Shown here: in pieces, positions 54,514 to 62,506 of the stretch
Layout of the letters: every line of letters starts with the position of its first letter
Numbering within the stretch: position 1 is the first letter of the stretch
Assembly: GCA_965224795.1 (NCBI GenBank)
Contig: CBDDAE010000002.1
Location: 62,001-126,000 of the forward strand
Length of the DNA stretch: 64,000 nucleotides
Source: NVTR01 sp036480115
Lineage (GTDB): Bacteria; Pseudomonadota; Alphaproteobacteria; Rhodobacterales; Rhodobacteraceae
Reading direction: 5' to 3'
Made by a program: the position numbers and the translations under genes
The notes under the pieces: model-generated
Told to the model about the DNA's origin: nothing
Database searches by the model: none
Seen by the model: only the letters and a program-made list of their open reading frames with translations

Positions 54514-56106
54514 CTACTTACGACGGAAAGGATTAGGGAGGTTGGGCCATTTCCATGAGTTTCCTTCACCTTCATCATCGCTTGCAATTGACGCAATATC
54601 TTTGAGAACAGCTCGTAATTCTTGTAACTCTCCTTGAATTTTTGCACTGTTTTCAACAAATTTTGCGCTACTTTCGATGCTCGCCAAGACACTTTCTAGC
54701 TCATCTTTGTAAGCACTCAAGAAATTTGCCATGTCTTGAGCTTGAACTAGTAGGTTTTCTCCCCCGCGAATTGTAACTGCCTGAGATCCTGCTAACTCCT
54801 GGAAACTGCTTTGGAGAGAACTTGCACCATTCGAAAGAGACGCAAGCGTTTCTTGAATTGGTAGGATTTGCATTTCAAGGGAGCGTGAGAGCGAGCTGAG
54901 TGCCGGGGAAATGCTTGAACTAATCTGCTCAGCAACATCTAGCGTTAGCAATTGTTCTTGAAACTCTTCATTTGCAGTGCCAACGTGTCGAATAGAGCGC
55001 TCAAGTTGATCAGAAAGAGCCTCTACACTAGTGGCCAATGGTTCTAGGACCATGGACATTTTCTTCGTCGCCTCATCCCCAAAAATTGAGAACGCTTCAT
55101 TAGCCTCCTTAGAAATAGTATCTGTTAGACTAAATCCCAATGCTTGTGTTCGCAACTCGTCGCCAAATTTCTCAATATTCTTTTGCCCACTTATTAGTGC
55201 ATTTTCAAGCGACTGAGTTTGTTTGGTAACATTGGAGAAGGTCGAATTCCAGGAATTCACCATTGTTTCCTGAAGATTGGTGAAGGTCGCACTCAATTGT
55301 TCTTCAAATTGTGCTCGCGCATCTAGTTCAGCAATATTTCGCATGAAGTCAGACACACTTTTTCCTATCTGCAAGGCGGCGTCGGACAACGAGGTTTTTA
55401 ATGCCTCAATATCGCCTGACATGGATTCAAAAGCGTGATTTACAGTTTGCCCCACAATTTGCGCTAACATTTGAGGATCAATTTCAATTGAATTGATCTT
55501 ATTTCCAAATTCGAAAATTGAGCTTTCCAAGGAACGACCGGCAACTGTCATTTCCTTTGAGCGCTCTTTAAACGTCTCGGTTGTTTGAAGAACCTGATTT
55601 TCCAGGTTGGTGTATGCGACACGGAGCATTTCGACGAAATCAATTTCGGTATGAATCTCGCGAATTCCGAGTTTCCAATATGTTCGTACAACCAGTGCAA
55701 AGGCCGTGCTAGACAAGGCGATTGCGTTTTGCACTACAATTCCCTTTATTGCGTTTGGACTATCCAGGTCTCTGATACTTGTCAGAGCTGTGATCAGCGC
55801 AATCAATGTAAAAATAAATCCCAAGAAATAGACACTGTCAGCCCATTTGTGTTGTTCAGGCACATCGTTACTGTCCACAGAGGTCAAGACTGATATCCAA
55901 TACAAAGATATGAAAACACCATTTGCAACAGCCACCCTAATTGCGACATTTTCATCTCCAGCTCCCAAAACCGGTAATGGGATGCCAAACAGTGTAAGCG
56001 GCAAGGAAACTAGCCAGTTCATCGCAAATCCAATATTTGTGATGCTTTGTGAGTTTCGCGAATTAATAATGTACAGACCGCCAATTATGACAGCAATTAC
56101 AAACAT
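54514..56106 (-). CDS. MotA/ExbB/ZorA-like membrane protein with long coiled-coil tail
   Basis: 530 residues from ATG at 56106. The frame is open to TTG 56160, but that stretch lies in a terminator hairpin. Four membrane helices are visible (about 2-15, 57-75, 91-110 and 123-142). The last two, around YFLGFIFTLIALITALTSI and IVVQNAIALSSTAFALVVRTY, match the pattern of the MotA/TolQ/ExbB channel core (compare GLLGTVxG and TTAxGLxxA). A tail of about 350 residues follows, Gln/Glu/Ser-rich and strongly helical, as in the cytoplasmic tail of ZorA. The C-terminus is basic (PNPFRRK). It precedes the OmpA-domain gene by 12 bases. No ZorC, ZorD or ZorE homologue is visible. Confidence 0.7.
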   Translation of the reverse strand: MFVIAVIIGGLYIINSRNSQSITNIGFAMNWLVSLPLTLFGIPLPVLGAGDENVAIRVAVANGVFISLYWISVLTSVDSNDVPEQHKWADSVYFLGFIFTLIALITALTSIRDLDSPNAIKGIVVQNAIALSSTAFALVVRTYWKLGIREIHTEIDFVEMLRVAYTNLENQVLQTTETFKERSKEMTVAGRSLESSIFEFGNKINSIEIDPQMLAQIVGQTVNHAFESMSGDIEALKTSLSDAALQIGKSVSDFMRNIAELDARAQFEEQLSATFTNLQETMVNSWNSTFSNVTKQTQSLENALISGQKNIEKFGDELRTQALGFSLTDTISKEANEAFSIFGDEATKKMSMVLEPLATSVEALSDQLERSIRHVGTANEEFQEQLLTLDVAEQISSSISPALSSLSRSLEMQILPIQETLASLSNGASSLQSSFQELAGSQAVTIRGGENLLVQAQDMANFLSAYKDELESVLASIESSAKFVENSAKIQGELQELRAVLKDIASIASDDEGEGNSWKWPNLPNPFRRK

Positions 56107-56143
56107 CCAACGTCTGGCTGAATTAGAACGGAAATAACTACCC

Positions 56144-56174
56144 AAAAAAAATGCCCCCAAGTGCTAATGGGGGC
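56144..56174 (-). terminator. Terminator/attenuator hairpin just upstream of the MotA-like gene
   Basis: On the minus strand a perfect 7-bp G+C stem (56168-56174 with 56153-56159) and 8-base loop is followed by A and eight Ts. It lies between the 41-residue gene and the MotA-like gene, only 37 bases before the preferred start. Promoter-like TTGCTT (56199-56204) and TATCAT (56177-56182), 16 bases apart, lie directly ahead of it, so transcripts for the pair may start there and pass through the hairpin. Confidence 0.65.
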
Positions 56175-56222
56175 GTATGATAGCCATACTCGTTGATGAA
56201 GCAATGCAAAACACAATTTTAA

Positions 56223-56348
56223 CTAAGGGCTTTGTTGCTCCTTTTCGGAGCTAGACGGTTGACGAAAGCGTCTCACCAGCATTTCTGCTCCAACAATCAA
56301 CAGGACAAAACTGACAAAACCGACCTCGGGCCCGAATTGAATTAACAT
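56223..56348 (-). CDS. 41-residue single-helix membrane peptide
   Basis: ATG at 56348 is preceded by GAAGGAAACTTCTT, a good ribosome site. The peptide begins MLIQFGPEVGFVSFVLLIVG, has one hydrophobic helix (about 8-20), then a basic stretch LVRRFRQ and a polar Ser/Glu/Gln tail. It lies 50 bases upstream of the terminator that precedes the MotA-like gene. I do not recognise it. It could be a small subunit of the motor complex, a regulatory leader peptide, or a toxin-like membrane peptide. Confidence 0.55.
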   Translation of the reverse strand: MLIQFGPEVGFVSFVLLIVGAEMLVRRFRQPSSSEKEQQSP

Positions 56349-56563
56349 AAGAAGTTTCCTTCAGAAATGAGGTACGACCATTCGAGCCCCAATGTCTGAA
56401 AAAAACCTTAATCCGGCAACGATTATATCATAGAATTGGTATTCCGGCGAACCTTCGCTCATTCCCTTACGTAATTGACTAAGAACCGGCGTGGGGGGAA
56501 AAGAAAAGTGATCGCTATTTTTGGAGGGGTAATTCCCCATTTTGATGGGGTCCGCCTGTAGAA

Positions 56564-57189
56564 CTACACGGCCATTTTCAGTTTCATTGCGGGTGTGATC
56601 CCATCGATGGCCATGTTGGGCCGATCATTATTGTAAGTCCAGAGCCAATCCGTGGCTTGATCCTGGGCCTCTTCAATCGTTTCAAAGATATTCTGATCCA
56701 GCCATTCGTGGAGAACCGTTCGATTGTAGCGCTCGACATAGGCGTTCTGTTGCGGCTTCCCGGGCTGTATGTATTGGATGTGAATGCTCATCCCTTCAGT
56801 AGGCAGAAAGAGTTCCACTTCAATACCTAGTCCTTTACGTTCGAAGTTATCCTGCACCTTTAACGTGCAAATGCTGCGCCCGTCTGCCAACAGGTCGACC
56901 ATATAATCTATCGAGCAGTTATGATTGGACGCATCCTGTTCCGCCAACGCGTCTGGTTTGTCACGCTTCCTAGGCTTGATTGGCAGGTTCAGTTCCAGTT
57001 CGCAGTAAATCCGGTAGACTAGCTTGTGGTTCCAGCCATAACCTTTGAAATTGCGCAGATTCAGAAAACACAATCCGAAGCGCAACGTTCTGCGATTTGT
57101 GGCCAATCGTACCAACCATTGGGCAATTTCCGCGTCCTCGTTACTCAGATTATGCTCATACCTGACCTGTGCCTCAAAACAATAAGAGG
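56564..57189 (-). pseudogene. IS3-family transposase (orfB) remnant with internal deletion
   Basis: Minus-strand pieces match the second reading frame of an IS3-family element: LVRLATNRRTLRFGLCFLNLRN, YGWNHKLVYRIYCELELNLPIKPRKR, IQYIQPGKPQQNAYVERYNRTV and WLWTYNNDRPNMAIDGITP. The frame continues upstream of the ATG at 57115 to about 57180 (SNEDAEIAQW). The middle of the catalytic core, including the second Asp (usually in an IRCDNGPE segment), is missing between LFLPT and EGMSIHI. It differs from the intact IS3 element to the right. It directly abuts the stop of the 221-residue gene. Confidence 0.85.
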
Positions 57190-57855
57190 CTAAATTTTCC
57201 CAGATTGTAGGTTCCTTTTTCTTATCGGTGCCAACTGAATTCCAAACAAAGCTTCATAGATCAGGGTAATTGCGTGCGGAGAAAAATTTTTGTGTTTTGA
57301 CACCGTAGTAAAATCCACCCAGAAATCCTTCCTTTTCCTAAAGGACTTTATGTATTCTTTTCTTGAAGACAGAAGTACTACGCGATCCTCAGCCACACCA
57401 TTTGAAACCTCATGAACAATACTACTTGCATAGTAATTTAAGCAAATCGTGGAGCCGATTTCGATAGCTCCAAAATCATTCCCATATCTTGAGTACCACT
57501 TTTGCAAGAATTCATAGCTAGACTTGTACTTGACGCTCCCTATTTCCTGAATTCGAATATTCTTTATGGGCTGATGTCGACGCAACCAGAAGGTAAGAAA
57601 TGCGCATTGCTTGAATTCATCAAGCTCTTTTGTCTCTTTATCAACATCACTTTCCAGTAAGCGCTCTAGGTCAGAAACCCAAAACAGCCAAGCCTCTCTG
57701 AGGCGGTGCTCAGAAACTGAGACATCACACCTAAATCGCTTTCCGATTAGGTAATAATTCGTGCTGATACATGTCAGAAAGAAGTCCACATCTTTCTTTA
57801 GTTTCTCTAATATTTCAGCTTGAAATAGATCGTAATCTGCAGCAGCAATACCCAC
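57190..57855 (-). CDS. Unrecognised 221-residue accessory protein
   Basis: Starts at GTG 57855 behind GGAGGTGAGGC. The product is soluble, rich in Lys, Phe, Tyr and Ser, with cysteines at scattered sites (MGIAAADYDLFQAEILEKLKK ... EAWLFWVSDLERLLESD ... KNFSPHAITLIYEALFG). No family recognised. Its left neighbour is an IS remnant that begins at its stop, so the C-terminus may have been cut. Its codon use is more A+T-rich than the core genes. It sits in the same orientation as the ZorAB-like pair and could once have belonged to that locus. Confidence 0.6.
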   Translation of the reverse strand: MGIAAADYDLFQAEILEKLKKDVDFFLTCISTNYYLIGKRFRCDVSVSEHRLREAWLFWVSDLERLLESDVDKETKELDEFKQCAFLTFWLRRHQPIKNIRIQEIGSVKYKSSYEFLQKWYSRYGNDFGAIEIGSTICLNYYASSIVHEVSNGVAEDRVVLLSSRKEYIKSFRKRKDFWVDFTTVSKHKNFSPHAITLIYEALFGIQLAPIRKRNLQSGKI

Positions 57856-57867
57856 GCCTCACCTCCG

Positions 57868-57896
57868 AAAAAAAGGCACCATTAAATGGTGCCTTT
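57868..57896 (-). terminator. Terminator between the disrupted acidic gene and the 221-residue gene
   Basis: A perfect 11-bp stem (57872-57882 with 57886-57896) with a TAA loop, followed on the minus strand by seven Ts. It overlaps the reconstructed stop codon of the acidic gene (57882-57884). Confidence 0.8.
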
Positions 57897-57951
57897 GGCT
57901 GCTTCTAAGAATACTGGATCGAGGGGGTTAAAATGAATAGCCCCTAGTTTT

Positions 57952-58827
57952 CTAGACGCCTTGCCGGTTCAGTTTTTGCTGCCTTTCGAATTCGACTGGC
58001 GACAGCATGCCGTTTCTAGCGTGTTTGCGTTTTGGGTTGTAGAAGAATTCGATGTAATCGAAGACGTCGCTCCTAGCATCAGCTCTGGTTTTGTAAGTAC
58101 GACGCCGGATGCGTTCCCGTTTCAGCAAGTTGAAGAAGCTCTCGGCCACGGCGTTGTCGTGACAGTTTGCGCGGCGGCTCATACTGTGTTCCAGATTGTG
58201 ATGTTTTAGAAATGACGCCCATTCCAGGCTGGTGAATTGTGAACCCTGATCCGAATGTATCAGCACCTTTCCTGTCGGCTTTCGCCGCCAGACTGCCATT
58301 AGCAAAGCCTGCAGAACAAGATCAGTTGGCTGGCGCGATTGCATTGCCCAGCCGACAACTCTGCGGGAAAACAGATCGATGACAACCGCCAGATATGAGA
58401 AGCCCTCATAGGTTTTGATATAAGTAATGTCGGTGACCCAAACACGATCTGGGACACCGACATCGAATTGACGATCGAGCGTGTTATCCACGGCCACAGA
58501 TGGCTTGCCACCATACTTGCCAGGGCGGCGTTTGTAGCCGATCTGGGCCTTGATTCCCGCGAACCTTGCCAGACGGGCCACACGGTTCGGGCAGCAGGTC
58601 TCACCCTGTTCGCTCAGGTCGTCATGCAGTTTGCGATATCCGTAGACCTTACCGCTTTCTTTCCATGCTTCTTTGATCAGATCGGTCTGGCGGGCATCTT
58701 CTTTGTCCCTCTTACATAGCGGGTTCTTCAGCCATGCGTAAAATCCGCTCGGGTGAACACGAAGGCATCGACACATCGCGCGGATCGAAAATACTGGCCG
58801 ATGCACTTCGATAAACGTGTACCTCAT
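57952..58827 (-). CDS. IS3-family transposase, orfB (DDE catalytic part)
   Basis: 291 residues. The helix-turn-helix-like start has CRCLRVHPSGFYAWL, and the DDE catalytic core is complete: VWVTDITYIKTYEG (first Asp), VLIHSDQGSQFTS (second Asp) and HNAVAESFFNLLKRE (Glu). It is made either from its own ATG at 58827 or, more usefully, as an OrfAB fusion by -1 frameshift from orfA. Confidence 0.93.
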   Translation of the reverse strand: MRYTFIEVHRPVFSIRAMCRCLRVHPSGFYAWLKNPLCKRDKEDARQTDLIKEAWKESGKVYGYRKLHDDLSEQGETCCPNRVARLARFAGIKAQIGYKRRPGKYGGKPSVAVDNTLDRQFDVGVPDRVWVTDITYIKTYEGFSYLAVVIDLFSRRVVGWAMQSRQPTDLVLQALLMAVWRRKPTGKVLIHSDQGSQFTSLEWASFLKHHNLEHSMSRRANCHDNAVAESFFNLLKRERIRRRTYKTRADARSDVFDYIEFFYNPKRKHARNGMLSPVEFERQQKLNRQGV

Positions 58828-59090
58828 TTTGCATCCTTGGCGAAGTACACGGTGGCCTTTTTTAAGATGTCACGCTCCTCCGTGACCCGTGCCAATTCCC
58901 GCTTAAGCCGCCTGATCTCGGCGGCATCTTCAGCGACAACCGGCGGCTTGGGAAACCGCTTCATCCAAGCGTAAAGCGAATGCGTGCTCACACCTAAACG
59001 CTTAGAAACATCCGCCACAGAATACCCGCGCTCGGTAATCTGCTTGATCGCATCAATCTTAAAGTCGTCAGTAAAATGGGGTCGTGTCAT
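58824..59090 (-). CDS. IS3-family transposase, orfA
   Basis: 88 residues. DNA-binding part of the transposase: helix-turn-helix EITERGYSVADVSKRLGVSTHSLYAWMK-like region (ERGYSVADVSKRLGVS), then a leucine-zipper-like stretch EIRRLKRELARVTEERDILKKA. The slippery AAAAAAG for OrfAB synthesis lies in its last codons. It overlaps orfB by 4 bases. Confidence 0.92.
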   Translation of the reverse strand: MTRPHFTDDFKIDAIKQITERGYSVADVSKRLGVSTHSLYAWMKRFPKPPVVAEDAAEIRRLKRELARVTEERDILKKATVYFAKDAK

Positions 59091-59146
59091 AGTGATCTCC
59101 TTGCCTCGTTTTTAGGCGGCAAGGTGTCTACAATTCTAGGGGCTAT

Positions 59147-59323
59147 TCAAAAAATCTCTTCCACAGCACTTCTTTCTTCTTGTGAAAGAAGGCCTCCATT
59201 GGAAGATATTTTGTTTCGGAAATATGTTGACCCCAAACTTAGTACCGGATCCGTCGGAACATCTGAGAAAGCATCATCAGAATCTAGGATGTCTTCCAAA
59301 TTAACGTCTAAATCATTATTCAT
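59147..59323 (-). pseudogene. Small acidic gene truncated by the IS3 insertion
   Basis: ATG at 59323, directly after an in-frame TAA. The present product is 58 residues, very acidic at the N-terminus (MNNDLDVNLEDILDSDDAFS), ending EERSAVEEIF with a TGA supplied by the first bases of the IS. Removing the IS and one 4-bp AAAA copy joins this frame to NPLDPVFLEAAKGTI and a stop at 57882-57884 inside a terminator stem, giving an ancestral protein of 73 residues. With a 3-bp duplication the join would stop at once, so the 4-bp reading is favoured. The function is unknown; acidic small proteins of this kind can be DNA mimics or antitoxins. Confidence 0.6.
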
Positions 59324-59577
59324 TTAATCAATCACCAAATTGTTGCATCTATAGTTAAGGATACAACTTGAAAAAATATATATTGCAACTTTTCAACACC
59401 TTACAGAATCTTTAAAGGACGTAAGTGCACGAATAACAAATCAGTTATTGAAGGTCTATGACTTCAAAGAACAGATTATTTTAGTGTTGCAATATCTTTT
59501 CCAGCAAAAGGTGATTGCTTCCGTTTCCAGTCCTCTCGGGCATCATACAAAATATCGAACTACCAACGATCATTTTA
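59324..59577. promoter_or_regulatory. A+T-rich regulatory gap with GTTGCA-type repeats
   Basis: No gene. The octamers GTTGCATC (59342 area) and GATACAAC (about 25 bases on) form an imperfect inverted repeat, and ATTGCAAC (about 59383) and GTTGCAATATC (about 59484) repeat the core. This could be an operator for the acidic gene, whose start is at its left edge. Weak evidence. Confidence 0.3.
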
Positions 59578-61116
59578 CTAGCCCAAACGATAGGACTCCG
59601 ACCCGTTAATATCATCAAGTAGGTCAAACAAAGGCTGGATTAACTGCATATCGCTAGCGGTGATTTCGTGAGTGCTTCGGCGACTGGTTCGCTTTGGGGC
59701 ACCACCCAGGAGGGTCATGTCATTTTGACCCCCTGAGACCCAAGAATATGGCTTTAACAAAGGCTTGTTTTGGATCACCGTCCGGTTCGGCCAGACGTTT
59801 TCTATGATCATGCGCTTTTCGGTGCGATTGGCGTTTTGGTAAAGCAACACAAGGTTATTCTGCAGTTCGGCCAATCTCTTTAGGTGGGTCTGTATTTCAG
59901 CCGGGTTGGGCATTTTTTCGAGTTGTTCACGTAGTTCAACTAGGCGAAGCTGCGCAGTCTGCCGTTTTCGGTTATAGGCTTCTGGTGTAATTGTTTCATC
60001 TATCAGCAGGTCTTCTACCCTTTCTAACCGACGTTCTTCATCCGCAATTTGCAGTTCTAAGGCCCGGCGTTGATCTTCTAAAGACACCAATGATTTTGGT
60101 GTCTCAGCCTGGTCGATTTTCCGTTTGGCGTCGGCATTCAGTTTCAGTTGTTTCAACCCATCAACCACCGCAAATTCAAGAATCTCTTCCCGCACGGTCT
60201 TGGTGGCACACTGTTTAAGCTTGCAACGGTAATACACGTGGCCCTTTTGCTTTTCTGGCACCATTGGGCTTTGGCAATGGCCACAACGAAACAGCCCTTG
60301 GAACAGGTGGTTATGCCGAGTTGTTTTTGGTCCAGACCGACCGGTGCGAATGTCTTGCACTCGTTTCCACATTTGCACGGGAATGATTGGCTGGTGGATA
60401 CCTCTATATGTCTGCCCCGAGCTTTTGATAAATATCAAGCCGATATAGAAGGGGTTTTTGAGGATATTTCCTAGGCCACAAAGCGTGAGCTGCCCGCCAC
60501 GAGTGTTGCGCAGGCCGCGTTGGTGCATTTCTTTTAGCAGCGGAATGTATGAATACTGCCGGGATGCATAAAGCTCGAACAAGACTTTGATCAGTGGCGC
60601 AGTTTTAGGGCAAGGCACCTTGGGTTTTCCGCCACCACAATTAAGATACCCCGGTGGTGCATTCCACGGATACAAACCCTGTTTCAACCGGCCATTCATG
60701 CCTTTGATGGTTTCTTCGCGCAGGTTGAAGATGTAGTCTTCGGCTATGACGGCTTGCAAGTTGGCGGAGAGACGCCCGCCACGGGTGGCAAAGTCCAATC
60801 CATCCGCTGCAAAGTATGGCTTCACGCCGTAATTTGGCAGTTCCATCACCAGATTCCAGTCCCGCATGTTGCGGGCGCTACGATCTATCTTGTGCATGAT
60901 CAGGCCAGACGCCCTGCCCTTTTTCAGTTGGGACATCATTTGATTGAAAATTGGACGCCCGGTTTTGGCGGCGGTTTCTGTTTCTTCGAACCATTCAATA
61001 ACGACCAGGCCGTTAAGACTCGCAAAACCCGCAATTGCATCTTTTTGTGCTTCGAGCGAGACCCCCTCGCCTTGCTTTTGGGTGGACACTCGAATGTATC
61101 CAAAACAGGGTTTCAT
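59578..61116 (-). CDS. Large serine recombinase
   Basis: 512 residues. Resolvase domain starts GYIRVSTQKQGEGVSLEAQKDAI, with the nucleophile Ser in RVST, and contains GLIMHKIDRSARNMRDW. The recombinase domain (LNCGGGKPKVPCPKTAPLIKVLF ... GNILKNPFYIG) and a zinc ribbon (LFRCGHCQSPMVPEKQKGHVYYRC ... CATKT) follow, then a coiled coil (LEDQRRALELQIADEERRLERVEDLL). Such enzymes integrate and excise phages and conjugative elements. It is encoded with a small gene and a VirD4-like ATPase, so it probably belongs to a conjugative or mobilisable element different from that of the tyrosine integrase. Confidence 0.93.
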   Translation of the reverse strand: MKPCFGYIRVSTQKQGEGVSLEAQKDAIAGFASLNGLVVIEWFEETETAAKTGRPIFNQMMSQLKKGRASGLIMHKIDRSARNMRDWNLVMELPNYGVKPYFAADGLDFATRGGRLSANLQAVIAEDYIFNLREETIKGMNGRLKQGLYPWNAPPGYLNCGGGKPKVPCPKTAPLIKVLFELYASRQYSYIPLLKEMHQRGLRNTRGGQLTLCGLGNILKNPFYIGLIFIKSSGQTYRGIHQPIIPVQMWKRVQDIRTGRSGPKTTRHNHLFQGLFRCGHCQSPMVPEKQKGHVYYRCKLKQCATKTVREEILEFAVVDGLKQLKLNADAKRKIDQAETPKSLVSLEDQRRALELQIADEERRLERVEDLLIDETITPEAYNRKRQTAQLRLVELREQLEKMPNPAEIQTHLKRLAELQNNLVLLYQNANRTEKRMIIENVWPNRTVIQNKPLLKPYSWVSGGQNDMTLLGGAPKRTSRRSTHEITASDMQLIQPLFDLLDDINGSESYRLG

Positions 61117-61117
61117 A

Positions 61118-61258
61118 TCAGTTATTGTTATCTTTGGACTCTAGCAAACTCTCAGGATTTTGCGAGTCTGGCCACGGCCAATTTCCCTCTGCCACCAGGC
61201 GCTCAAACACCCGTTGGCAAATCTCTAAGTGTCTTTCAATGTGTTCATCTTGGGTCAT
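61118..61258 (-). CDS. 46-residue protein upstream of the serine recombinase
   Basis: ATG at 61258; product MTQDEHIERHLEICQRVFER..., 46 residues, helical and charged, ending SLLESKDNNN. It stops 1 base before the recombinase ATG, so it is coupled to it, and it starts 47 bases after the VirD4-like gene stop. A longer frame reaches 61315 but overlaps that gene. Small proteins of this form are commonly found beside large serine recombinases in alphaproteobacterial islands; it may be an accessory or directionality factor, which I cannot show. Confidence 0.55.
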   Translation of the reverse strand: MTQDEHIERHLEICQRVFERLVAEGNWPWPDSQNPESLLESKDNNN

Positions 61259-61304
61259 GCACCCATGATACGGAAACCACTTTGTCTGCCTAGCACCCAC
61301 CCTA

Positions 61305-62465
61305 TCACCCACCACGATACGGTGGATACATGCTGGCCGAGAAAGGCTTTAGTCTTTGCCCTCCCTGCAACATCCGCACAATCGCCCGGTGGTTCGGCTG
61401 GTTTATGAGATCGTGGCGGGTGAAGGTTGGCAGTTCGCGGTGAAAGATGGCCGCGTCTTTGGCTCCCACCCGGAAAGTAACGGTGGAACCAACGTTTCCT
61501 AAAATTGCTTCAAACACTGCCTTGTCTGTTTGTACGATGTGTTGGTGGGCGAGGGTTAATCCGAGACCGTATTTTCTGGCTTCAGACAACATGCCGGCAA
61601 AGCTCTTGGTGGTGAAGTTGTGGAATTCGTCGATGTATAACAGGAACGGACGGCGGGCCGCTTCGGGCAGGCTGTGGCGGGTGAAGGCCGCGTGCATGAT
61701 GCTCGAGCTGATCAGACCACCCATGATGTTGGAGATGTCTGCCCCCAAACGGCCCTTGGCCAGATTCACGATCAACGGTGTGCCGGTGTCCATGATGTGA
61801 CGGAATTTGAGGGGTGTGGCTGGTTCGCAAAGGGCTTTGCGCACCACCGGCTGCGCCAGAAACGCCCCCAGTTTGTTCGCCACCGGTGAGACACCGTCTG
61901 AACTGTTTTGGTAGTTGAGGGCTGGGAATTCATGCTGCCAGAAAAACTGCACTTGGGGATCAGTCAGGGTGTTGGTTATCTGCCTGCGGAAGCCTTTGAA
62001 GACAAACAGCTTCATGATATCGCGCAGGTCACTGTGTGGTTGTTCTAAGAGGGCAAGAATAGCAAAACGTAACATGTGTTCCATCCGTGCACCCCAAGCG
62101 TCCGGCCATTGCTTTTTGAGGGTATCGATCAGGCCGGAAGCTACCAGTGGCCGGTATTGTTCAGACACGGTTCCGAGTGGGTTGTACCCAAAGGGTGACG
62201 TTGGATCAGCCACTTCCCAATAGAGGTGTGGAGTGTCCAGGGAGTGGTGCAGTTGTTCAGCCAGATCACCGTGGGGATCGATCAGGCAAAAGCCGGTTCG
62301 TTTCAGGGCGTCTTGGCGGGCTAGGTTAAACAAAAGACTGGATTTTCCAGTACCTGTCTGGCCCGCGCAATACAAATGGCTAAGGCGATCCTGCAGGGTA
62401 ATGCCAAAGGGGGTGGGTTCTTCGTAGCGGCGATAGGCCAAGCCTATAATTGAATGGGATTGCAT
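61305..62465 (-). CDS. VirD4/TraG-like DNA-translocation ATPase
   Basis: 386 residues from ATG at 62465 (MQSHSIIGLAYRRYEEPTPFG). Walker A is YCAGQTGTGKSSLLFNL, Walker B is FLLYIDEFHNF, and FCLIDPHGDLAEQ and LTLAHQHIVQTDKAVFEAILGN are shared with conjugative coupling proteins and HerA/FtsK-like ATPases. No N-terminal membrane segment is visible, unlike classical VirD4. It likely moves DNA in a mobilisable element. No relaxase or mating-pair genes are visible in the window. Confidence 0.83.
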   Translation of the reverse strand: MQSHSIIGLAYRRYEEPTPFGITLQDRLSHLYCAGQTGTGKSSLLFNLARQDALKRTGFCLIDPHGDLAEQLHHSLDTPHLYWEVADPTSPFGYNPLGTVSEQYRPLVASGLIDTLKKQWPDAWGARMEHMLRFAILALLEQPHSDLRDIMKLFVFKGFRRQITNTLTDPQVQFFWQHEFPALNYQNSSDGVSPVANKLGAFLAQPVVRKALCEPATPLKFRHIMDTGTPLIVNLAKGRLGADISNIMGGLISSSIMHAAFTRHSLPEAARRPFLLYIDEFHNFTTKSFAGMLSEARKYGLGLTLAHQHIVQTDKAVFEAILGNVGSTVTFRVGAKDAAIFHRELPTFTRHDLINQPNHRAIVRMLQGGQRLKPFSASMYPPYRGG

Positions 62466-62506
62466 ACAGATCAGTGTGCGGGTGCCGAGCATTTGATGCT
62501 AGGGGG

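Larger units (their letters stand above)
57934..59149 (-). mobile_element. Complete IS3-family insertion sequence, 1216 bp
   Basis: Both ends carry the same terminal inverted repeat: TGAATAGCCCCTAG at 57934-57947 and its complement ending at 59149, continuing with few mismatches for about 30 bases. The ends have the TG...CA form of the IS3 family. Flanking A-runs (57930-57933 and 59150-59153) can be read as a 4-bp target duplication AAAA, or AAA. It encodes orfA and orfB with a slippery A6G sequence (58857-58863, minus strand) for -1 frameshifting. Both frames look intact, so it may be active. Confidence 0.93.

Noticed and set aside
54514..56106. Chemoreceptor (MCP) identity for the coiled-coil membrane protein
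   Set aside because: The long Gln/Glu-rich tail recalls MCPs, but the conserved signalling hairpin tip is missing and the membrane helices fit the MotA/ExbB pattern better.
59076..59327. Plus-strand open frame of 83 codons at the right IS end
   Set aside because: It crosses the IS boundary, and the minus strand carries the better-supported acidic gene there.
60754..61293. Plus-strand open frame of 179 codons
   Set aside because: It is antisense to the serine recombinase and the small gene before it, whose motifs are clear on the minus strand.
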